From an uncultured Collinsella sp. (GTDB lineage: Bacteria > Actinomycetota > Coriobacteriia > Coriobacteriales > Coriobacteriaceae), in NCBI GenBank assembly GCA_958438955.1, contig CAUBTS010000030.1:1-19706 (forward strand): a DNA stretch of 19,706 nucleotides. The letters are read 5' to 3'. This document shows, in pieces, positions 7,501 through 13,105 of the stretch. The first letter of the stretch is position 1. Every line of letters starts with the position of its first letter. Both the position numbers and the translations under genes were made by a program. Below the pieces are notes generated by a model. The model saw only the letters and a list, made by a program, of their open reading frames with translations. It made no database searches and had not been told where the DNA came from.

Positions 7501-7873
7501 TCTCGCGGTGCTTGTAGACGGTAATCTGGAAGGACGGAACCTCGGCGTAGTTGTAGGTCACACCCTCGCCACCGGTGCGACCCTGCGGTGCACCCAGGCG
7601 CACCTCGGGCTGGCCCTCGATGTTGCAGATAAAGCTGTACCAGATAAGACAGGGCTCAGCGCACTCAAGCTCTACGGTAAATATGCCGTCGCCCTCGTGC
7701 GTCATGGGATATAGAGACTCACCGATTTCATCGACCCAGGTGCGCAGGGTGAGCGTTGCCTGGTTGGGGTCGGCATCCTCCAAAATCACCGATAGCGAAA
7801 CGGAAGTTCCAGTGGTCACAGCGCCAAACGGAGTACGAAACTGCGGCAGACGGCTGTTGTGAATCAATCTCAT
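4577..7873 (-). CDS. Bifunctional GH13 alpha-amylase/neopullulanase-like and GH77 4-alpha-glucanotransferase fusion
   Basis: A 1098-aa two-enzyme fusion for alpha-glucan breakdown, cytoplasmic (no signal peptide). Residues 1-125 are a beta-sandwich N-domain. Residues ~128-640 are a GH13 barrel plus C-domain with all four regions: DGVFNH (263-268), GWRLDVADE (347-355, nucleophile D351), GEVWED (acid/base E380) and LSSHD (D455). Residues ~648-1098 are a MalQ (GH77) domain with GDIPMYVSDDSADAW, PPDNFAPEGQVWGNP, RLDHF (nucleophile D908), AEDLG (E954) and STHD (D1003). Both halves therefore look active: one hydrolyses, the other disproportionates dextrins. It lies downstream of glgA behind a 365-nt gap with its own putative promoter and operator-like sites. 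The ribosome site is weak (TGGACC upstream of ATG 7873). The GH13 specificity (neopullulanase, cyclomaltodextrinase or GlgX-like debranching) cannot be settled from sequence alone. Confidence 0.93.
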   Translation of the reverse strand: MRLIHNSRLPQFRTPFGAVTTGTSVSLSVILEDADPNQATLTLRTWVDEIGESLYPMTHEGDGIFTVELECAEPCLIWYSFICNIEGQPEVRLGAPQGRTGGEGVTYNYAEVPSFQITVYKHRENRPTWYERGMVYQIFPDRYARDENWRERTLAEVEKPRKGIQRRMVEDWNEPPEYERAEDGSIKTWDFYGGSLKGIQNDLPRIAELGFTAIYLNPIFEAASNHRYDTADYTKIDPILGTEQDFTELCKAAEKLGISIILDGVFNHTGDDSIYFNRYGNYPGVGAWQSEDSPWRDAFYFHEDGSYDCWWGVGNMPAINESSELVRERLLGKDGVIRKWLRAGAHGWRLDVADELSDDFLAEIKKAVLAEKPDALLLGEVWEDASNKISYGHLRRYLQGSELDSAMDYPFRDMVIGFLMGYKNAYQAAEDIETLRENYPREALACALNLLSSHDRPRIISVLGGGPDESQLPESERSKWRLDENAMGLAKSRFWLATLMQMTFPGVPSIYYGDEYGLEGLTDPGNRRTLPMKEDLHDFDTLAIVKNASAVRRALPFMVDGEIKAFALNDDVLAYTRTGKDGEAATVIINRSLRNSHCVTIPALGECASDVISGHECEIHNGTVTLDLYPLGSSIIYHHAEKRLQEPLDHGAGVVCHITSVPTDDGKPGTIGAPTRRFIDHLAAMGMRYWQVLPVNPTDFFRSPYAGPSAFAGNIDLLPESHEELAADFETWKARGGEDADPLYTAFKHRNADWLEKYCVYMAVKKYFEGDSRHDWPADVARYNEYLIDDKRFHDEAELQAYMQYRFDLAWCELMNYAHKKGIEVIGDIPMYVSDDSADAWSEPENFWLSDTGKAIEISGAPPDNFAPEGQVWGNPTFRWDHMKQNGYSWWMDRLRRAFSLYDRVRLDHFLGFHSYFSIPAGKACADGRWLAGPGKDLFQTAYDELGPLNFIAEDLGYLTPGVRAMASTCGFPGMDVLEFSDYDVRCGVHPTPGKILYTSTHDTSTLAGWCTRSFAGGDEPSGVEFAAKLMSDALESDAPLVMMPLQDILGLGDDARMNVPGVATGNWTWQADEADIAAAENKTAQLLRNNHRFWGEA

Positions 7874-7934
7874 AATACGGTCCAGTTCAATAGAATCACG
7901 GCCTGCGGGCCATGGGCTTTACGCACAGGATGTA

Positions 7935-7940
7935 AGTATA
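7935..7940 (-). promoter_or_regulatory. Putative -10 box for the amylase-MalQ gene
   Basis: On the - strand this reads TATACT, five of six matches to the -10 consensus, giving a leader of about 55 nt. The -35 region (TTATAC/TTTATA around 7958-7964) is poor, as expected if an activator is needed. An alternative upstream pair is TTGTTT (8067-8072) and TATAGG (8043-8048) with an 18-nt spacer. Confidence 0.4.
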
Positions 7941-7970
7941 TCTTTTGTACACAGGCTGTATAAACAACAT

Positions 7971-8015
7971 CCGTTTACCATCGGCGAACGGTTGTCCTAG
8001 AAAATCGTTTTACCA
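7971..8015. promoter_or_regulatory. Two operator-like half-sites upstream of the amylase-MalQ gene
   Basis: CGTTTACCA at 7972-7980 and GTTTTACCA at 8007-8015 (on the - strand TGGTAAACG and TGGTAAAAC). The same words recur in the glgB/HAD divergent region at 18137-18224. The second has a CG step next to the half-site, as in LacI-family operators. The regulator is not encoded in the window, so assignment to a family is inference. Confidence 0.5.
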
Positions 8016-8080
8016 TTCAAATTATCGCGATATTCAGATGTGCCTATACCGATACTATTTGTAGCCAAACAAAAGTAACT

Positions 8081-8212
8081 CGGTTTACTACGACGAATTG
8101 AATGATCTCAACCAGGGTCATTTTGGTGATATTAAAACCGCAGGTAGAGGCGATGCCAATTTCGTAGATTACCCGCCGTGGTCGACTGGAGCCATTTTGT
8201 CGTAGTAAACCG
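8081..8212. repeat. 132-bp segment with 14-bp perfect inverted ends
   Basis: CGGTTTACTACGAC at 8081-8094 is the exact reverse complement of 8199-8212. A third, degenerate copy (on the - strand GTAATCTACGAAATTGGC, about 8153-8172) resembles the right end (GTTTACTACGACAAAATGGC on the - strand). No target duplication was visible at the edges. It could be a MITE-like remnant, a pair of regulator sites or a structured RNA in the glgA 3' region. Confidence 0.55.
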
Positions 8213-8238
8213 GTCCTCTTTTTAATAGAGAAGTTCAA

Positions 8239-10626
8239 TCAAGAAGAGGGCGCCGGGTTGGGGCGCCCACGTGTTGTTTGTGGAGTAAGTTTTAATAGTC
8301 CAGACGAGTTACGCTTTCGGGTGGCCGGTGCCGTAAGGCCGGAGGTGTTCTTTGTCGGTGCCTTTTCCTCGGCCGGAGCGGCGGGGGAGACTGGGGCCTC
8401 CTTTGCGGGCTCGGCCTTTGCCGTAGCCTTCGGAGCGGTCTTGACCTCAGCGGCCTTCGGTGCCGGCTCGGCCTTTACTGCGGGCTTGTCCTCGGCCTTA
8501 GTTTCTGCCTTGGGAGCAGCAGCCTTGGTCGTGGCCTTCTTGGCCGTCGTCGTAGAGCGCTTGGGCGTGGTGGTCTTGGCGGCCGGCTTTGCCTCGACAG
8601 CTGCCTTGGCCTTGGGCTCGGAGGGCGCCTCCTCGACCTTGACGGCGGGTTTTGCAGCAGCCTTCGGGGTCGTCTTCGCGGCGGCCTTCGTCGTAGCAGC
8701 CTTTGTCGTCGTCGACTTCGTTGCTGTGGCCTTCTTGGCGGTCGTGGTCTTGGTCGTGGTCGTCTTCTTGGTAGCAGCCGTCTTCTTGGAAGCGGTCTTA
8801 GCCGGAGCCTTTGCCGCAGGCTTAGCCTCGGCAGCGGTGGTCTCGGCCTTTACCTCGGGGGTAACCTCGGCCTCGGCGGCCTTCTTGGCAGCGGCGGTCG
8901 TACGCTTGCGCGTGGTCGTTGCCTTGGCAGCGGTGGTCTTGCTCGCAGCGGCCTTGGTGGCCGTGGCCTTCTTAGCCGTCGTCTTGCGGGTCGTCGTTTT
9001 CTTGGCGGCAGGCTTCGTGGCGGGCTTAACCTCGACCTCGGCCGCCGGCTTCTCCTCGGCCTTGGGCTCCTCGGCAGCAGCGGGCTCCTTAACGGTCGCC
9101 GCAGGCTCGGCCTCAACTGCCTCAGACTCCTCAGTCTCAGCCACAGCCGCCGGCCTTTCAATCTCCGGGTGCATAAAGAAGTACAGGTCAAGATACTTGT
9201 CGGCCGAGCGCGTCCAGCTAAAGTCCTGGCTCATGGCCTGCGTGACCAGCTGGTTCCATGCCTCGCGGTTATCCCAGAACAGGCGTGCCGCGCGGAACAC
9301 GGCGTCGCCCATCTCGTCGCCGTTAAAGTTGGTAAACGAGAAGCCCGTGCCCTCGCCGGTAAACTCGTTATACGGGATCACGGTGTCCTTCAGGCCACCG
9401 GTCTCGCGCACGATGGGCAGGGTGCCGTAGCGCATGGCGATGATCTGCGACAGGCCGCAGGGCTCAAACTTCGAAGGCATCAGGAACATATCGGCGGCAG
9501 CGTACATGCGCTGCGACAGCGCCGGGTCAAACTCGATGCGCGCGGCCATGGTGTCAGGGTACTTGTCCTGGAAGTAGCGCAGTCCGTCCTCGTAGTCGCG
9601 GTCGCCGGTGCCCAGCACGGCCACCTGCACGCCGCCGGACAGGATGCGGTCGAGCGCGTACATGACCAGGTCCATGCCCTTCTGGCGCGTCAGGCGAGTA
9701 ACCATCACCATAAGCGGGCGGTCGTCGCGAACCTCGAGGCCCAGCTCCTCCTGCAGCTTGGCCTTGCACACGGCCTTGCCGGAACGGTCGTCAACCGTGT
9801 AGTTGGCGGCAATGCGCTTGTCGGTTGCCGGGTCAAAGGCCGCCACGTCAATGCCGTTGAGGATGCCCTGCAGTGCGTAGGAGCGCTCGCGCAGTACGCC
9901 GTCCAGGCCCTCGCCAAACTCGGGCGTCTGGATCTCGCCCGCGTAGGTGGGGCTCACCGTGGTGATGGCATCGGCATAGTGCAGCGCGCCCAGCATGTAG
10001 TTGATGCTGCAGGCGTCGCAGCGCAACTGCGTGGCGGCCGCGGGAATATGCGCCACACCCAGGATGTCCTCCATCACGGTGTCGCTAAACTGGCCCTGGA
10101 ACGCCACGTTGTGGATCGAGAACACGGTCTTGACGCGGTCGTACAGCGGCAGTCCCTGGTAGAACTCGCGCAAGAACACGGGCGCTAGTGCCGTCTGCCA
10201 GTCGTTGCAGTGCAGGATGTCACACTCAAAGCCCTCGGGCAGGTGCTGCAGGCTCTCGGTGATAGCCTTGGAGAAAAACGCGAAGCGCTCGCCGTCGTCA
10301 AAGAAGCCGTACGGATAGTCGCGCGCAAAGTAGCGCTCGTTGTCAACGAACATATAGGTGACGCCGTCGTGCTCAAGCTTCTCGAGCCCGCAGTACTCAT
10401 TGCGCCAGCCCAGGTTCACGTAAAAGTCGGCAAAGTGCTCCATCTGCGCCTTGTACTCGTCCTTGATGGTGGCGTACTTGGGCACCATCACGATGACTTC
10501 GGCGCCGGCGCGCACGAGCGCCGCAGGCAGCGAGCCCGCCACGTCACCCAGGCCACCGGTCTTAACAAACGGTGCGCACTCGGCCGAGGCAAACACGATC
10601 TGCATCTTTTTGCTGGAATCTGCCAT
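8239..10626 (-). CDS. glgA: Glycogen synthase (ADP-glucose, GT5) with a long Lys/Ala/Thr-rich C-terminal tail
   Basis: Adds glucose from ADP-glucose to growing alpha-1,4-glucan. The GT5 enzyme occupies residues 1 to ~490: KTGGLGDV (22-29, ADP-glucose loop), HCNDWQT, SIHNVAFQG, ILNGID, TRLTRQKG (about 310-317), and PSKFEPCGLSQ followed by ETGGL (about 384-412), all intact. The 795-aa length is about 300 residues over the family norm of ~480. The excess is a low-complexity tail, first acidic (Glu/Ala/Pro), then dominated by KK(T/A), KTTT and AAK repeats like histone H1, ending TSGL...NSSGLLKL and TTRGRPNPAPSS, where RGRP (786-789) is an AT-hook core. ATG 10626 is chosen because GGGAGA lies 4 nt upstream; the in-frame ATG at 10638 contains that ribosome site. 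It follows glgD after a hairpin-bearing gap. The catalytic assignment is firm; the tail function is unknown. Confidence 0.96.
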   Translation of the reverse strand: MADSSKKMQIVFASAECAPFVKTGGLGDVAGSLPAALVRAGAEVIVMVPKYATIKDEYKAQMEHFADFYVNLGWRNEYCGLEKLEHDGVTYMFVDNERYFARDYPYGFFDDGERFAFFSKAITESLQHLPEGFECDILHCNDWQTALAPVFLREFYQGLPLYDRVKTVFSIHNVAFQGQFSDTVMEDILGVAHIPAAATQLRCDACSINYMLGALHYADAITTVSPTYAGEIQTPEFGEGLDGVLRERSYALQGILNGIDVAAFDPATDKRIAANYTVDDRSGKAVCKAKLQEELGLEVRDDRPLMVMVTRLTRQKGMDLVMYALDRILSGGVQVAVLGTGDRDYEDGLRYFQDKYPDTMAARIEFDPALSQRMYAAADMFLMPSKFEPCGLSQIIAMRYGTLPIVRETGGLKDTVIPYNEFTGEGTGFSFTNFNGDEMGDAVFRAARLFWDNREAWNQLVTQAMSQDFSWTRSADKYLDLYFFMHPEIERPAAVAETEESEAVEAEPAATVKEPAAAEEPKAEEKPAAEVEVKPATKPAAKKTTTRKTTAKKATATKAAASKTTAAKATTTRKRTTAAAKKAAEAEVTPEVKAETTAAEAKPAAKAPAKTASKKTAATKKTTTTKTTTAKKATATKSTTTKAATTKAAAKTTPKAAAKPAVKVEEAPSEPKAKAAVEAKPAAKTTTPKRSTTTAKKATTKAAAPKAETKAEDKPAVKAEPAPKAAEVKTAPKATAKAEPAKEAPVSPAAPAEEKAPTKNTSGLTAPATRKRNSSGLLKLTPQTTRGRPNPAPSS

Positions 10627-10650
10627 ATTGTCTCCCATGTTGCAATTCGA

Positions 10651-10684
10651 GAATAGCCGCCTGGCGCTAACCGGGCGGCTATTC
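10651..10684 (-). ncRNA. Intercistronic hairpin between glgD and glgA
   Basis: GAATAGCCGCC (10651-10661) pairs perfectly with GGCGGCTATTC (10674-10684): an 11-bp stem with a 12-nt loop. On the - strand it lies a few nucleotides before the glgA ribosome site and is followed by TCGAATTGC, with no U-tract. It is more likely an mRNA-stability or processing element than a terminator. Confidence 0.6.
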
Positions 10685-10716
10685 TACCTGTTACGAGCGA
10701 TGTTGCGGTGCCAACG

Positions 10717-11844
10717 TTAACGTACGATAGTGGTGTCGGAAGTTAACGGAGCCTTGCCCAGCACCAGGATGTTCTCGGGCGTGCCGCGAAGCTCGGTGTT
10801 GGTGGGAACCACGTTGTTCTTGTCCAGAATGGCGTTCTCGACGCGTGCGCCGCTCTTGATGATGCAGCTCTGGTTGATGATCGAGTTAGTCACCGAAGCG
10901 CCTTCCTCGACCACGACGCCGCGCGACAGGATCGAGTTGCGCACGGTGCCCTTGATGATGCAGCCGGCCGAGATGATCGAGTTGCACGCGTGGCTGCCGG
11001 TCGCATAGCGCGAAGGCGGCACGTCGTGAGCCTTGGTCAGGATCGGGCGCTCGGGATCGAAGAGATGGTCGGCCACGGTCTGGTCGAGCAGGTCCATGCT
11101 GCGGCGATACAGCGACTTCTCGCTAAACACGCCCACGACCTCGCCCTTGTACTCGTAGCTGCACACGTCGATGTTGCCAAAGTCGCCCTGGAGTGCCTCG
11201 AGCAGGTCCAGATAGTCGGCAGCCTGGTAGTGGTCGATGATCTCGAGCAGCGTATCGCGGTTGACGATGCAGCAGTCCATAGAGGCGTTGTCGCCGTACA
11301 CGACGCCAGCGCTCACGCCCGTCAGGCGACCGTTCTCGTTAATCTCGAGCTTGGTCTCGTCATCGACGTTGCGCGTGGCCTTGCAGTACACCACGGTCAT
11401 CTGGGCGCCGGAGTTCTCGTGCGCGTCGATGATGGTGTTGAGGTCCATGTTAAAGATGATGTTGGTGCCCATCATCACGACATAGGGCTTGTCCGAGCGC
11501 TGGAACAGCGTCTTGTTGGAGATGATGTCGCGCAGCAGGAAGCGCATGCCGCCCTTGGTGGTGCCATACGCGTTGCCGGGCACCATGAACAGGCCGCCCT
11601 TCTTGCGGTCCAGGCCCCAGTCCTTGCCCGAGCCCACGTGGTCGATCAGCGAGCGGTAGTTGCCCGGCATGACGACGCCGACGGTCTTAATGCCGGCATT
11701 CATCATGTTGGACAGCGGAAAGTCGATTAGGCGGTAGCGGCCCAAAAACGGAACGGACGCGATGGGGCGGTCCTTGAGCAGCACGCTGCCGTAGGTCGAA
11801 GAGTAGTTAGCGGTGATATAACCGATGGCCTTGCGATTGATCAT
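10717..11844 (-). CDS. glgD: GlgD, regulatory paralogue of glucose-1-phosphate adenylyltransferase
   Basis: A 375-aa GlgC-like protein: nucleotidyltransferase fold at the N-terminus and left-handed beta-helix hexapeptide repeats at the C-terminus (SIISAGCIIKGTVRNSILS and following). The catalytic P-loop GGxGxRL of GlgC is replaced by ANYSSTYGSV, and the GDHLYRMD block by GTNIIFNMD. This matches GlgD proteins of Firmicutes, which are poorly active alone and modulate GlgC in a mixed complex. ATG 11844 is preferred: GGGGG lies 9 nt upstream, and it starts 4 nt after the glgC stop. A longer frame to 11883 would overlap glgC without a better ribosome site. Tight linkage to glgC supports expression as a pair. 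Confidence 0.93.
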   Translation of the reverse strand: MINRKAIGYITANYSSTYGSVLLKDRPIASVPFLGRYRLIDFPLSNMMNAGIKTVGVVMPGNYRSLIDHVGSGKDWGLDRKKGGLFMVPGNAYGTTKGGMRFLLRDIISNKTLFQRSDKPYVVMMGTNIIFNMDLNTIIDAHENSGAQMTVVYCKATRNVDDETKLEINENGRLTGVSAGVVYGDNASMDCCIVNRDTLLEIIDHYQAADYLDLLEALQGDFGNIDVCSYEYKGEVVGVFSEKSLYRRSMDLLDQTVADHLFDPERPILTKAHDVPPSRYATGSHACNSIISAGCIIKGTVRNSILSRGVVVEEGASVTNSIINQSCIIKSGARVENAILDKNNVVPTNTELRGTPENILVLGKAPLTSDTTIVR

Positions 11845-11848
11845 CGGA

Positions 11849-12997
11849 TCATTCCCCCTTCCCGATAACGACGTCATTTCCAACGACGGCCGTATCCTTG
11901 GTGGTATCGACAGAGCCGAGCTTCACGCCCTCTTCGACCGTGGAGTTCTCGCCCAAAATAGCGCGGCAGATGTGCGCGCCGCTCTTAACGTGCGCACCCG
12001 GCAGCAGCACGGAGTTCTCGACCACGGCGCGCTCCTCGATGATGACATCGGTCGAAATGATCGAGTGGCGAGCGGTGCCGTAGATCTTGCAGCCGTTGGA
12101 GACCAGGCAGTCGTCCAGGCGGCCGTCCGGGCCAATGTAGTGCGGTGGACGCGTGGTGATGTTGGACATGATAGGGAAGTGCTTGTCGAACAGATCGAAC
12201 TCGGGGTTGTTGCCCAGCAGGTCCATCGAGGTCTCGTGGAAGCTGGCGATGGTGCCGACGTCCTTCCAAAAGCCGTGGAACTCGTAGCTGTACAGGCGCT
12301 TGCCCTCGCCGAGCAGCTTGGGGATGATGTCCTTGCCAAAGTCGTGGCTCGAGCGCTGGTCCAGAGCGTCCTCCTCGAGCGCCTCGATCAGCACGTCGGC
12401 CGAGAAGATATAAATGCCCATGGACGCGAGGTTCGAATCGGGCTTATCGGGCTTCTCGGTGAACTTGGTGATGCGGCCGTCCTCGGGGTCGGTGGTCAGG
12501 ATGCCAAAGCGGCTGGCCTCCTCCCACGGCACGGGCATAACGCTCACCGTGAGGTCGGCGTTGTTCTCAATGTGCGTCTTGAGCATCTTGCGGTAGTCCA
12601 TGCGATACAGGTGATCGCCCGAAAGAATCAGGACATACTTGGGGTCGTTGGCCTTGATGTAGTCAAGGTTCTGCGTAATGGCGTCGGCCGTGCCCGCATA
12701 CCAGGCGCCACCGGTCTGCGTCTCGTACGGTGGCAGGATCGACACGCCGCCGTCGCGGCTGTCCAGGTCCCAAGCCTCGCCGGAGCCCACGTAGGCATGC
12801 AGCAGGTAGGGGCGATACTGCGTCAAGACGCCCACTGTGTCGATGCCCGAGTTGGAGCAGTTGGAGAGCGAAAAGTCGATAATGCGGAACTTGCCACCAA
12901 AGCTAACCGCCGGCTTAGCGATCTTTTGGGTGAGTGCCCCCAATCGGCTGCCCTGTCCTCCTGCGAGGAGCATCGCGATGCATTCTTTCTTACTCAT
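11849..12997 (-). CDS. glgC: Glucose-1-phosphate adenylyltransferase, catalytic subunit
   Basis: Makes ADP-glucose from ATP and glucose-1-phosphate, the committed step of bacterial glycogen synthesis. The 382-aa protein has the full nucleotide loop LAGGQGSRLG (residues 11-20), KPAVSFGGKFRIIDF (28-42), WYAGTADA (99-106), the metal/catalytic block GDHLYRMDY (127-135) and FTEKP (179-183, sugar-phosphate site), then a beta-helix from about 285 to the end. Length and motifs are normal for Gram-positive GlgC, which usually works with GlgD. ATG 12997 is preceded by AGAAGGAG at good spacing. It lies between glgP and glgD; a GC-rich hairpin precedes its ribosome site. Confidence 0.96.
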   Translation of the reverse strand: MSKKECIAMLLAGGQGSRLGALTQKIAKPAVSFGGKFRIIDFSLSNCSNSGIDTVGVLTQYRPYLLHAYVGSGEAWDLDSRDGGVSILPPYETQTGGAWYAGTADAITQNLDYIKANDPKYVLILSGDHLYRMDYRKMLKTHIENNADLTVSVMPVPWEEASRFGILTTDPEDGRITKFTEKPDKPDSNLASMGIYIFSADVLIEALEEDALDQRSSHDFGKDIIPKLLGEGKRLYSYEFHGFWKDVGTIASFHETSMDLLGNNPEFDLFDKHFPIMSNITTRPPHYIGPDGRLDDCLVSNGCKIYGTARHSIISTDVIIEERAVVENSVLLPGAHVKSGAHICRAILGENSTVEEGVKLGSVDTTKDTAVVGNDVVIGKGE

Positions 12998-13037
12998 CGA
13001 TTTCTCCTTCTGTCATCGATGTTCCTAAACCCATTAG

Positions 13038-13068
13038 CGACGGGCGCGGCGCTCGGTCGCGCCCGTCG
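13038..13068 (-). ncRNA. Intercistronic hairpin between glgP and glgC
   Basis: CGACGGGCGCG (13038-13048) pairs perfectly with CGCGCCCGTCG (13058-13068): 11 bp, almost all G-C, with a 9-nt loop. On the - strand it is followed by CTAATGGGTTTAGG, with no U-tract. A small neighbour, ATGCC/GGCAT, sits at about 13073-13087. Position and form suggest mRNA 3'-end protection or processing after glgP. Confidence 0.6.
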
Positions 13069-13105
13069 AGTAATGCCGTGCTGGCATAGGGGAGCTCGCG
13101 CGCCT

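Larger units (their letters stand above)
7874..8238. other. Regulatory gap between glgA and the amylase-MalQ gene
   Basis: This AT-richer 365-nt stretch has no supported gene; the 64-residue - strand frame here has only a TTG start and no ribosome site. It contains a - strand promoter candidate, two GGTAAA(A)C half-sites, a TATCGCGATA palindrome (8023-8032) and a 132-bp segment with 14-bp inverted ends (8081-8212). No clear U-tract terminator follows glgA. Confidence 0.6.

Noticed and set aside
8044..8238. 64-codon - strand frame between glgA and the amylase-MalQ gene
   Set aside because: Only a TTG start, no ribosome site, and it overlaps the inverted-repeat element.
8258..9430. 390-codon + strand frame of Val/Ala/Leu-rich residues opposite the glgA tail
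   Set aside because: Antisense shadow of the Lys/Ala repeats; looks membrane-like only because Lys/Thr/Ala codons read as Leu/Val/Ala on the other strand.
10627..10638. Upstream ATG for glgA
   Set aside because: The strong ribosome site GGGAGA lies inside these codons and fits ATG 10626.
11845..11883. Longer glgD start inside glgC
   Set aside because: Ribosome site GGGGG is correctly spaced for ATG 11844 and homology begins there (INRKAIGYI).
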